Positions 45,371 through 53,383 of a stretch of 64,000 nucleotides of DNA are shown here, piece after piece (the stretch's first letter is position 1; every line of letters starts with the position of its first letter). The translations under genes and the position numbers were made by a program. A model generated the notes under the pieces. That model had not been told where the DNA came from, ran no database searches, and saw nothing but the letters and a program-made list of their open reading frames with translations. The DNA is taken from positions 186,001-250,000 of the forward strand of contig JANWIV010000002.1 of NCBI GenBank assembly GCA_025449735.1. Direction: 5' to 3'. The DNA is from Candidatus Microgenomates bacterium. Lineage in GTDB: Bacteria > Patescibacteriota > Microgenomatia > UBA1406 > HO2-37-13b.

Positions 45371-46330
45371 TTACTTATGTGATTTTTTAAATTGCACTAT
45401 TTTTCTTATAATATATTTCGGTCGTCTTTTTACTTCAAGAAAAATTTTCGCCATATACTCGGCCATTACACTAAATGCCAAAAGCTGTATACCGCCTAAA
45501 AATAGCGATAAGACAAATAGTGTCGGAATTCCACGTGGTGAATCAGGGTTAAAAATATATATTATGATGAAGACTACTATTGACAAGAATGAGGCTATCA
45601 TAACCAAAAAAGCAAGTTGTGACATCCAAGTAAGCGGTTTGAATGAGAAATTGACAATAATTGTTTTTGCCCACCATAAACCTGACAGAAAATTTTCATT
45701 AGAATGACCGTGCTCCCGCGCACGTCTTATATAAGGGACACCGATCTGCCTAAAACCGACAAACGCACGCAAACAGCGTATATAATAATCATATTCTTCA
45801 ATCTGTAATAGCTCCGTTACTACTTTTTTATCCATCAAAGAAAAGTCACCCGCATTCAAAGGAATTTGAATATAAGCAAGTTTATTCAACGCATAATAAA
45901 AACCTCGATAAAAAAAATTCATTACTAGTCCGTATCCTTTACGTTTATTGCGAATACCATATACCACATCATATCCTGCTTTCCATTTTTTAATAAACTG
46001 AGGAATTAACTCTGGAGGATCTTGAATGTCACCATGAAGCAAAACTGCTGCTTGGCCTTTCATATTTTTAAGTCCAGCCAAAAAACTCGGTTGCGGAGAA
46101 CCAAAATTACGACTCATAAAAATAACCCTTACACAGGTGTCTTTCTTAGCTAGTCGGTTAAATATTTTCTCTGAGTCATCTGTTGAATTATTGTCGACAA
46201 AAATCAAATCAAGATCATAGCCGTTCAAATTTCGAAAAACTTCCTTTATGCGCTCAAATATTGGAATAATGCTTTCTGACTCGTTATAACAAGCCACAAT
46301 GACTGATATTTTACTTTTTGTTGAATTCAT
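45371..46330 (-). CDS. Polyprenyl-phosphate GT2 glycosyltransferase (DPM1/ArnC/GtrB-like)
   Basis: The 319-residue protein has a GT-A domain with ISVIVACYNESESI, DLIFVDNNSTDDS near 42 and VLLHGDIQDPPELI near 97 (the DxD region). Two C-terminal membrane helices (about 235-260 and 270-295) follow. This is the architecture of enzymes that load a sugar onto a polyprenyl phosphate carrier. It probably supplies the GT-C-like protein encoded at 48112. It belongs to a minus-strand glycan cassette. Confidence 0.87.
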   Translation of the reverse strand: MNSTKSKISVIVACYNESESIIPIFERIKEVFRNLNGYDLDLIFVDNNSTDDSEKIFNRLAKKDTCVRVIFMSRNFGSPQPSFLAGLKNMKGQAAVLLHGDIQDPPELIPQFIKKWKAGYDVVYGIRNKRKGYGLVMNFFYRGFYYALNKLAYIQIPLNAGDFSLMDKKVVTELLQIEEYDYYIRCLRAFVGFRQIGVPYIRRAREHGHSNENFLSGLWWAKTIIVNFSFKPLTWMSQLAFLVMIASFLSIVVFIIIYIFNPDSPRGIPTLFVLSLFLGGIQLLAFSVMAEYMAKIFLEVKRRPKYIIRKIVQFKKSHK

Positions 46331-46398
46331 AGATTGGCATTATAATCAAATTGTCAAAACTTTGTCAGATATAGCAATAAGTTCTTTAGAGGGAGCAA

Positions 46399-46851
46399 TT
46401 AGCCTTCATACTTCATTCTTGAGTATTCTTTTACTTTCCTGTTAAATCTGAATCCTATTTTTTCATAAAATTGAATGGCATGCGACATATCGGGATGTAT
46501 CAGGAGATATATATTTTTCGTGCCAAACTTTTTTGATAAAGTAATCATAAACTTCATAGCCGCAGTCATAGAGCCGTCTGACTTTCCTTCTCCCCGTATA
46601 ACCATACCGATATAACAGTCGTTCCCCCCAATTTTATCAAACCCAAGCTGTCCGATATATTCATCATTTTTAATAACAAAAAAGTATAGCTTTTTTGGGT
46701 CATTGATAATTTTATTTATCCAAATCTTCGTGCCTTTATAGGTTACCTTAAAGGTTTCACGCCATACTTGCTGGACACTTTTTCGCCACTTAGCAAGTAG
46801 TCTGATTTCTTTTGGAGTAATACCGCTATCGATTGGCTTGTATGTCAACAT
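46399..46851 (-). CDS. GNAT-family N-acetyltransferase
   Basis: The 150-residue protein has the GNAT core: FFVIKNDEYIGQLGFDKI, then YIGMVIRGEGKSDGSMTAAMKFMI with the acetyl-CoA pyrophosphate loop in degenerate R/Q-x-x-G-x-G/A form, and HPDMSHAIQFYEKIGFRFN near 118. Its ATG overlaps the aminotransferase stop by 7 bases, so a sugar amine made by that enzyme is the likely substrate, giving an N-acetylated sugar. Confidence 0.82.
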   Translation of the reverse strand: MLTYKPIDSGITPKEIRLLAKWRKSVQQVWRETFKVTYKGTKIWINKIINDPKKLYFFVIKNDEYIGQLGFDKIGGNDCYIGMVIRGEGKSDGSMTAAMKFMITLSKKFGTKNIYLLIHPDMSHAIQFYEKIGFRFNRKVKEYSRMKYEG

Positions 46852-47939
46852 ACCAACTCAATCAATTTTTTACATACAAAATCAACGTCCTTTTTGGTTA
46901 TATCCAGAGCCGAGGGAAGGTTAAAGCCGAAGTGCATAATCTCTGTAGCGACCGGATTCCTGTATTGCGCTTTATACATAGGAAACAAACTCATACGGGG
47001 AAAAGCGGCACGGGCATGAATATTATATTTTTTGAGCTTTTGAATGAGTTCATCTCTCCCAATTTTATCTGTTTTAAGTAGTGCGGTAGGATAAGCATAA
47101 TTCCATCGCGTACCTTTCCTTTCTTCAAGAAGCCTAATTTCGGGAATATTCAGTCCTTCTTTGTACCACGCATATATGGAGCGTTTTTTGGCAACTAATT
47201 CTTCAATTCTTTCAACCTGGGCACGTGCCAGTGCGGCAACAACATTTGCCATTGAATATTGGTATCCCAATTCGTCACACCAAAAGGTAGCTTTGCTGTC
47301 AGTACGACCCATACTCGATAGTAACACTGCCCGTTCATAATATTTTTTATTGTTAGTTAAAAACATACCCCCTTCACCTGCAACCGCAATTTTTGCTCCA
47401 TGAAATGAAATGCAACCGACGTCGCCAAAGCTGCCGACTTTTTTGCCCTTATATAAAGAGCCCAGCGCCGGAGCCGCGTCTTCAATAACTTTCAGTTTAT
47501 GTCGCTTAGCGATTTTCATAATTTTATCCATATCGCAAGGGTTGCCGTACGAATGAACGATCATTATGCCCTTAGTTTTTTTAGTGATCGCTTTTTCTAT
47601 AGCCTTGGGGTCAATGCACCACGAGTCGGGTTCCACGTCAACGAAAACAGGTGTGGCCCCCGTATAGGCGATTACATGCGCAGTCGCCGCCCAGGAAAAA
47701 TCAGTCACGATTACTTCGTCCCCCTTTTGAAATTCGCAAACTAAACAGGCTAGATGCATCGACTGGGTGGCACAGAAACCGGCAAGTGCGTACTTAACTC
47801 CGATATATTTAGCAATGGTTTTTTCAAGCGCGATGACATCCTTGTTAAATTTCGTGTACCAGCCGTTCTTAACCGCATCGGTTACATAATTAATTTCTTT
47901 GTTAGTAATTGAGCAGCCGGCAAATGCGATTTTTTTCAT
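46845..47939 (-). CDS. DegT/DnrJ/EryC1-family sugar aminotransferase
   Basis: The 364-residue PLP enzyme aminates a nucleotide keto-sugar. The PLP-binding aspartate lies in VIEDAAPALGSLYKGKKVGSFGD near 155 and the Schiff-base lysine in SFHGAKIAVAGEGGMFLTN near 187, where the usual S/T before GEGG is Ala. It starts the aminotransferase-GNAT pair and precedes the GT2 gene. No dehydratase for the sugar substrate is in the window. Confidence 0.9.
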   Translation of the reverse strand: MKKIAFAGCSITNKEINYVTDAVKNGWYTKFNKDVIALEKTIAKYIGVKYALAGFCATQSMHLACLVCEFQKGDEVIVTDFSWAATAHVIAYTGATPVFVDVEPDSWCIDPKAIEKAITKKTKGIMIVHSYGNPCDMDKIMKIAKRHKLKVIEDAAPALGSLYKGKKVGSFGDVGCISFHGAKIAVAGEGGMFLTNNKKYYERAVLLSSMGRTDSKATFWCDELGYQYSMANVVAALARAQVERIEELVAKKRSIYAWYKEGLNIPEIRLLEERKGTRWNYAYPTALLKTDKIGRDELIQKLKKYNIHARAAFPRMSLFPMYKAQYRNPVATEIMHFGFNLPSALDITKKDVDFVCKKLIELVC

Positions 47940-48111
47940 ATTTTTTAAAATTCGTTTAATGGTTTGTTATTATATACAAACGAGTGAACTAAGTTGTTGA
48001 AATAAAATTTTCGTCTTATTGTAGCACATGTATACCCTCTCAACTGCGAGATTAGTATGAGATAAAAACGTACCCAATTTTAACTATTAAGTATTCTAAC
48101 ATCCCACTTGC

Positions 48112-50052
48112 TTAGTACCGATTCGGATACGCGGGTTCGGGTAAAGCATTCAATCGTAATGACTGATAATCAATCCAATAAATAAAATCTAATTCAATTG
48201 GGACTCGCAGTACGCTACCTGTTTTTGATCTTCTAAGCAGAGTAAAATCTGCATTGGGGATGGTTACAACGGATTTAGTTCTCACATTTCCTTTACTATC
48301 AAGCGAAATCTTGTTAAAACTAATATTTGAGTTTGGGTCAAGGTCTCCCAAAATGAAAATATCCAGACTTTTTGTTTTTACTGCGGTTTTCATAAATTTC
48401 GGGTCTGTTTGAAAATCTAAGACCTTAGATATAACAACATAGCCTTTACTAGTTGAGTCAGACCAATATCGGAAAAAGAATACCGGTCCCTTGTCCATAT
48501 AATATTTCTCAGATGCTCCTATCGGAGGAATAGATTTTGATTTAATGACACCTTGGTACCAAGTGACGATTCCTTTTGAGTTTATAGCAAATATTTCACG
48601 GTTGGTTAGCGAGTATATAAAAAAAGGGTAATCGAGTGATAGACCGTCGTCTGTCTCCATCACGAGTGTCGCGTTTATCGGCACCTGATTAAACAATCCA
48701 TTTTTTGCAGAGACCTCTACAACATTACGAGGATACCAATATATTCTGTTAATCTGTTCAACTATAACACGGTTATTTTGTAGGTTTACTAATAAAGTAG
48801 TACTCAACAATGCCGCTAAACAAAATACTAATATACGCTTGACATTTTTAGGTCGTATATATTGACTTATATATGAGGTAATACTAACCAAAAATAAACA
48901 CACCCCAAAATATTGAATATAGACAGGTAAGTATCCTATTCCAAAGACAAGTAAATATTGAAACGTACCGGAAAGCCCGATCATTAAACTAGGAAGAATA
49001 AAAAGTAGCAACCCAAATATAAGTAATCGCTTTCTCGACTCTTTATTAAGTTTAGCTTTTGTTATTAGATAAAAAAAACAAATTAAAAACAGACCGACTA
49101 CGACTAAATCCGGAGGTTGCATATGTGAAAGTCTGTACTGCCTCGTTTGAGGAAGCACCTGCTGAGGATTGCTATGATCATAGCTAAGGGGAAAAGCGGC
49201 ATATAATTGCTTTAACGTTGTCCAAAAATACTTATTAGGCACAAAGTGAATTTGATATGTTTCAACAGTTTGAGCGCCAAATTTGATTCTCTCGTTCATA
49301 CTGCCTATGACAGCAATGCTTAAACATGCGCCAAATAATATCCCGTAACGTAGAACATCTCTTAAATTTCGACGCCGAATGAAAATAATACTAATATGAA
49401 GCAGTATAAATGCATAAGTAATTTCATATGTTAAGACGGAGATCAAATAAATAATCGCTGAAAGCAAAAGAAACCTCCACTTATCGGTCTCAAGAAAAAT
49501 ATCCAAAAGTATTAGAGACATCAATGTAAGCGATAAAGTTACAGGCATCAGGGCAGAACCATATAAAATCGGATCATAAAAAAATCTGAATTGAAAAAAT
49601 GCCGGCATGATAGCGCAAGTGAGTAATGCAAGATGTTGATTGCCTGAAATTCTTTTAACAAAATGGTAAAACAAGAAAATACTGAAAAGTATTAGGCAAA
49701 GCACGATGCTTTTGTAAGTTACAACGTTCGGCACTATAGTAAAAAGTATAAATGCATAGCCTGCCAAAGGGAAAAACCGTCCAGGAACTTTGCCTCCTCC
49801 CATCAAATCACCTTTTATTTTTTCAAGTAATGACACATCGTTCATTTTAGCGACATACAAAGAAAGTGAGGCGGATGTCTCGTCGGCGTACCAACCACTG
49901 GAAAGAAGCGGCTTAAGGTATAAGGCAGTTATCAAAATAACAGCAAAAAGCAGAGAGTAAGTGTATAACTTAGTCGGCGATTTTTCTTGATTCTTTATCC
50001 AGCGATATTTTTGACTGATCTTTTTTTTTAAAATTTTCTTTAAAAATTCCAT
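48112..50052 (-). CDS. Polytopic membrane protein, GT-C glycosyltransferase-like
   Basis: The 646-residue protein has about ten to eleven membrane helices between residues 28 and 425, then a soluble C-terminal domain of about 200 residues. The first external loop contains SSGWYADETSASLSLY, with an Asp-Glu pair as in many lipid-linked sugar transferases of the GT-C fold. It may transfer sugar from a polyprenyl phosphate made by the GT2 enzyme at 45371 to a surface acceptor. The exact family is not recognised. Confidence 0.7.
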   Translation of the reverse strand: MEFLKKILKKKISQKYRWIKNQEKSPTKLYTYSLLFAVILITALYLKPLLSSGWYADETSASLSLYVAKMNDVSLLEKIKGDLMGGGKVPGRFFPLAGYAFILFTIVPNVVTYKSIVLCLILFSIFLFYHFVKRISGNQHLALLTCAIMPAFFQFRFFYDPILYGSALMPVTLSLTLMSLILLDIFLETDKWRFLLLSAIIYLISVLTYEITYAFILLHISIIFIRRRNLRDVLRYGILFGACLSIAVIGSMNERIKFGAQTVETYQIHFVPNKYFWTTLKQLYAAFPLSYDHSNPQQVLPQTRQYRLSHMQPPDLVVVGLFLICFFYLITKAKLNKESRKRLLIFGLLLFILPSLMIGLSGTFQYLLVFGIGYLPVYIQYFGVCLFLVSITSYISQYIRPKNVKRILVFCLAALLSTTLLVNLQNNRVIVEQINRIYWYPRNVVEVSAKNGLFNQVPINATLVMETDDGLSLDYPFFIYSLTNREIFAINSKGIVTWYQGVIKSKSIPPIGASEKYYMDKGPVFFFRYWSDSTSKGYVVISKVLDFQTDPKFMKTAVKTKSLDIFILGDLDPNSNISFNKISLDSKGNVRTKSVVTIPNADFTLLRRSKTGSVLRVPIELDFIYWIDYQSLRLNALPEPAYPNRY

Positions 50053-50143
50053 TCTTTTGAGTAATATAATTCTTATTTTGTTAATTAAATCATACCCTTT
50101 AACAGATATTATACATATTCAAATATTGAACATTTAAATATAA

Positions 50144-50172
50144 TTGCATTTGTAAATAATATTTGCTATATT
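50144..50172 (+). promoter_or_regulatory. Module promoter 1 (orphan cassette), leaderless
   Basis: TTGCAT at 50144-50149, 17 bases, then TATATT at 50167-50172 with upstream TG. From TAAATAATATTTGCTATATT on it is identical to the promoter at 50874. The predicted RNA start, 7 bases after the -10 box, coincides with the ATG at 50179. Confidence 0.75.
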
Positions 50173-50178
50173 TTCCCA

Positions 50179-50709
50179 ATGAGCAAAGCTGAGCAGATGC
50201 CAGTAATTGACAACAGCGATTTTGCGGTTAACCAAAGAACAGAAGCCGTCCTCCAAGAATATCGCGCACTTGCTAACCATCCTGCTTTGCAACCTTTAAT
50301 TATTGAAGCCTTTTCTTATGGCTCAAGGCAAATCAACATTAAATTAGGAGTATTAAATTATCGACTTGAATTTGGCAAGATTGTTGATCGCGGCGGTGGT
50401 CTACTTTCATTGCAGATTGAATCTGAGGAATCATATGAAGCCGCTGAGATTGCTGTGAGACAGCAACTACTAACGCAAAGTATAGATGATTTTGACGGCT
50501 TCTCAATTCCAATGGACTCAAATGTAAGAAGATATGATTCAGTTTATGTAAAAGTTAGTGGACTTTATGAAAGTGAGGAAACAGACAAAAATCTGGCAGA
50601 ACTTGATCAACTTGATCAAATTAGTAATTTGGCGAGTCGGTTTAAAACCGCTTTAGACAAATTTCATCAAGAAATTCTAATTGAGTCTGCACCCGGGGTG
50701 GCAACATAA
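50179..50709 (+). CDS. Orphan protein of the leaderless cassette, 176 residues
   Basis: No membrane segment or known motif is visible. It is a paralogue of the 183-residue protein at 52624: both have RTE-x-V...YRALANHPALQP / FRDLAKHPQLLP, a following EAF-x-x-G and VL/VG...L-x-FG segment, and a C-terminal KNLAELDQLDQISN / ENLAELDVLEQISD helix. The middle region differs between them. It is transcribed from a leaderless promoter shared with the neighbours. Confidence 0.7.
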   Translation: MSKAEQMPVIDNSDFAVNQRTEAVLQEYRALANHPALQPLIIEAFSYGSRQINIKLGVLNYRLEFGKIVDRGGGLLSLQIESEESYEAAEIAVRQQLLTQSIDDFDGFSIPMDSNVRRYDSVYVKVSGLYESEETDKNLAELDQLDQISNLASRFKTALDKFHQEILIESAPGVAT

Positions 50710-50816
50710 GCAATACCACATAGCTAATTTTTTTTACATATGTTATTTGAACAAGAATTAGCAACCAGGTGTAAGTTAAATTCTACCCCCAGTAATAGTT
50801 TGATGTAGTTCTAACC

Positions 50817-50832
50817 ATTTGTCTAGACAAAT
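50817..50832. promoter_or_regulatory. ATTTGTCTAGACAAAT palindrome upstream of the second orphan gene
   Basis: A perfect 16-bp inverted repeat 42 bases upstream of the -35 box at 50874. A longer 20-bp version is at 52385-52404 upstream of the fourth orphan gene. It may be an operator of a shared regulator or a transcription-end hairpin. Confidence 0.6.
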
Positions 50833-50873
50833 AGGCGAAAGTAGATTAAAAGACGTCAGACATTAAAATTAAA

Positions 50874-50902
50874 TTGACAGGGTAAATAATATTTGCTATA
50901 TT
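50874..50902 (+). promoter_or_regulatory. Module promoter 2 (orphan cassette), leaderless
   Basis: TTGACA at 50874-50879, 17 bases, then TATATT at 50897-50902 with an extended TG. The ATG at 50909 is 7 bases after the -10 box, exactly where transcription should begin. Confidence 0.8.
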
Positions 50903-50908
50903 GCTTTT

Positions 50909-51424
50909 ATGACAGAGACAAATACTCATACTGAAGCTGAAACTCTAACAGCGGATTCTGCCTTGTCTCGATTAAAAAGCTTAACGTTAAGTGATAACCT
51001 ATTAGATCAATTTCAGGAGAATTGCTTAAATGGGGTTACTGCAGTAAGATTGGAAACCGAAGATAACAGTTATGATATTATATGGTTTGATGGTGGGGCA
51101 ACCTTTGTATCTTGCAATAAGGATGCTGATAACCAGTATAAAAAATTGTTAAATGTTTATAGAAAGTTTGAGCACGGCAACTTAATTCATGACGGTGAAA
51201 CTGTTGTGCCATTTATGGTGAATGAAATAAGCTCAAGAGTATATTATACTGAATATAGACATACTCCATACGTTCCAATTAAGGTGGAAGAATGGCAGTC
51301 GACACCAATGACTCTTCTATCAGAATTTGAAGAATCACTAAAGGCTCTATCTCAACAATCTGAATTAGAGTCACTTGAGCCAATGAAATCACCGAAGTTT
51401 CATAGCGGCGTGCCTCATAGTTAA
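50909..51424 (+). CDS. Orphan protein of the leaderless cassette, 171 residues
   Basis: A soluble, acidic protein with a Thr/Glu-rich N-terminus and a mixed alpha/beta-looking middle (GVTAVRLETEDNSYDIIWFDGGATFVSC). It ends in HSGVPHS, resembling the PSGLPHG end of the 183-residue protein at 52624. No family recognised. Its expression signal is the leaderless module promoter. Confidence 0.65.
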   Translation: MTETNTHTEAETLTADSALSRLKSLTLSDNLLDQFQENCLNGVTAVRLETEDNSYDIIWFDGGATFVSCNKDADNQYKKLLNVYRKFEHGNLIHDGETVVPFMVNEISSRVYYTEYRHTPYVPIKVEEWQSTPMTLLSEFEESLKALSQQSELESLEPMKSPKFHSGVPHS

Positions 51425-51543
51425 TTTATAGACATATTGATTTAAAAAAGAATCAGTGTCTAGGTTTAAGTTCAAATCTGTCCAGATGGCTGCCTTCTCT
51501 CTTGACTTAACAAGAGGAGTTTGATAAAGTACCGTTAAATAAA

Positions 51544-52290
51544 ATGTTAGTAGAAAGTAGAGAATCAGTACAAGAATCCTTATCTCAAGAAAAGCTTGAT
51601 TATTACACGAGACTTAGAAGAGAAGTCATTGAATCAAATGTCATTCCCGATATTGCCAGCGTTTCATCATGGTTACAATATCAAGAACCTCGAATTAAGG
51701 GAGCTAAACCAAGAGAAAATCTCCCCGATTCAGTACAAGTAGCAAATTTGCTTGATAGATTGAGCGAAATGTTACTAAATAGACTTGATACAGTAGAGAA
51801 GGATGCTATTTTTGGTAGTGTCCATTTAGGCTTGTATAGTAGCAACTATTTACATAGAGGGAAAATGAAACCATATATGCCTCAGTTTAATGGCATATCT
51901 CGAGATATCTTTGATAATGCCGCGTCAAAGTTTCTTACTAGTCTTCAAGGAGAAGTTCCATTAAAATTTGATTATGCTTGGGACGATATTGTGGCAATCT
52001 ATGAGGCCATGGGTAAACCTTTACCCAAACTTCCAGAGGAATTAATATGGGTTGATGATCCTGATGGTGGTTGCATTAATGATTCTGTAAGCGTCACTTT
52101 ACCAACAAAAGCACCATTCACTTTCGTATCTTATAGGTACAAGCTTGACCAATATGGAAAGCTCGAGCTGCCATCGGTTAAAGAGTCAGACCCGAAAAAT
52201 GTCTCACTTCAACTTATTAGGCTTGATTCTTTATATCCTCAAGCTCCATATCAACGCTCAATCCGCTTTCCAGGATTTAAACAAGGATGA
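51544..52290 (+). CDS. Orphan protein of the cassette, 248 residues
   Basis: The soluble protein has a helical N-terminal half (KLDYYTRLRREVIESNVIPDIASVSSWLQYQ...) and a beta-rich C-terminal half after a WVDDPDGGC segment. No family recognised. TTGACT at 51502-51507 and TAAAGT at 51525-51530 (17-base spacer) give a predicted leader of about 7 bases, but the sequence does not match the module promoter of its neighbours. An AGAGGAG at 51513 is too far for ribosome binding. Confidence 0.6.
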   Translation: MLVESRESVQESLSQEKLDYYTRLRREVIESNVIPDIASVSSWLQYQEPRIKGAKPRENLPDSVQVANLLDRLSEMLLNRLDTVEKDAIFGSVHLGLYSSNYLHRGKMKPYMPQFNGISRDIFDNAASKFLTSLQGEVPLKFDYAWDDIVAIYEAMGKPLPKLPEELIWVDDPDGGCINDSVSVTLPTKAPFTFVSYRYKLDQYGKLELPSVKESDPKNVSLQLIRLDSLYPQAPYQRSIRFPGFKQG

Positions 52291-52384
52291 ATAGTTATGT
52301 AATTCTAATTTCATATGCGTGCTGTAAGTTCAATTCCACCCCAGAGGTGTACCACGATAATTTATAGTCTTGACATATTTATAA

Positions 52385-52404
52385 CCATTTGTCTAGACAA
52401 ATGG
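52385..52404. promoter_or_regulatory. CCATTTGTCT/AGACAAATGG 20-bp palindrome
   Basis: A perfect inverted repeat about 185 bases upstream of the -35 box at 52589. The core is identical to that at 50817-50832, and the surrounding word order is the same. Confidence 0.6.
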
Positions 52405-52588
52405 ACGGAACTATATCAAAAGATTGCAGAAAAAATAATAGTGCATTAAATTTCACCATGATTTCGAATTATATAGACTATCACTGACTGTTATATTATC
52501 GACAACCGATAAAAATGATTTAATTATGATCGAATGTTTAAACAATCGATCATAAATGCATCAAAAGACATCGGAAATTTAAATTAAA

Positions 52589-52617
52589 TTGACAGGATAA
52601 ATAATATTTGCTATATA
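52589..52617 (+). promoter_or_regulatory. Module promoter 3 (orphan cassette), leaderless
   Basis: TTGACA at 52589-52594, 17 bases, TATATA at 52612-52617. The spacer differs from that of promoter 2 by a single base. The ATG at 52624 is 7 bases after the -10 box. An ATG at 52617 reads into an early stop. Confidence 0.8.
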
Positions 52618-52623
52618 TGAGTC

Positions 52624-53175
52624 ATGATTGAAGCAGTTGACGTCGACTCCGGTTTAGAAAACAGAATCCAAGATGTTAATTCAAGGACAGAAGAAGTTGC
52701 AGATCAATTCCGTGATCTTGCGAAACACCCACAGTTGCTACCTTCTGCCGCTGAGGCATTTACAAGAGGTCTTAATTTTATTGAGTTTCCCGTTGGTCTT
52801 GATACCTGCCGGCTAGGCTTTGGTTCAGCTAGTAGCATTAATAGCATGCTTGTCCAAGTTCACCTTTTCTCTGAAGATTTTACTAATGAAGAACATGCTG
52901 ACATCGAGGTTGACCGTGAGAGGCGATCTAGCAGTTCGGATGAAGATGATGAAGAGGACGACGAAGAAGGGGATTTTAGTTATGTGGTTACTGATGAGAG
53001 TAAAAGAAAATATTCTACTCACTACACAATTAATGGTCATCCATGGCTTAGTGGAATGAACGACGAAAATCTAGCCGAGCTAGATGTCCTTGAGCAAATC
53101 AGTGATTTTGGAACGAGAATAAAAGCTTCACTTGATGCTCAGCAAAATATTCCTAGTGGTCTGCCACATGGTTGA
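52624..53175 (+). CDS. Orphan protein of the cassette, 183 residues, paralogue of the first
   Basis: Related to the 176-residue protein at 50179 in its N-terminal RTEEVADQFRDLAKHPQLLP and C-terminal DENLAELDVLEQISDFGTRIK helices. The middle carries a very acidic run (SSSDEDDEEDDEEGDF, about 98-114) that the paralogue lacks, so it is probably a flexible insertion. No known domain. Leaderless promoter as described above. Confidence 0.7.
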   Translation: MIEAVDVDSGLENRIQDVNSRTEEVADQFRDLAKHPQLLPSAAEAFTRGLNFIEFPVGLDTCRLGFGSASSINSMLVQVHLFSEDFTNEEHADIEVDRERRSSSSDEDDEEDDEEGDFSYVVTDESKRKYSTHYTINGHPWLSGMNDENLAELDVLEQISDFGTRIKASLDAQQNIPSGLPHG

Positions 53176-53383
53176 AATAAAAAATAACCTCTCCATCCTC
53201 AACCTCTGAGTAGTAATTTCCTACACAAGGGTAGAAGATGGAGAACAAAAGCGGACACGCTCATTTGAGTCTGGCATGCAAAGGCGCCAGCCCTTAAGCG
53301 TTATCGCTATACTTGTTCTCCATCTGCCACGACTTCGTTATTTCAGTTTGAGCAGACTCGAGTTGTCGTCTCATAGACAACGC
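53176..53383. ncRNA. Candidate structured RNA or large hairpin between the cassette and the desaturase
   Basis: AGATGGAGAACAA at 53236-53248 pairs perfectly with TTGTTCTCCATCT at 53313-53325. Between them lies a CTGGC/GCCAG hairpin and a GCGGACACGC element. Either strand could be transcribed; on the minus strand it lies directly downstream of the desaturase gene. It matches no RNA family I recognise, so it could equally be a decayed repeat. Confidence 0.35.

Larger units (their letters stand above)
52291..52623. other. Regulatory-looking gap before the fourth orphan gene
   Basis: It contains TGTAAGTTCAATTCCACCCC at 52323-52342 (compare TGTAAGTTAAATTCTACCCC at 50770-50789), the 20-bp palindrome at 52385-52404, a second inverted repeat with CGATCATAAA/TTATGATCG-like arms near 52525-52560, and the module promoter at 52589. 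No coding frame is supported. Confidence 0.55.

Noticed and set aside
50768-50795. tRNA T-arm-like word (AGTTMAATTC) in the orphan cassette gaps
   Set aside because: The flanks cannot form a T stem and no other tRNA arm is present; treated as part of the cassette repeat.
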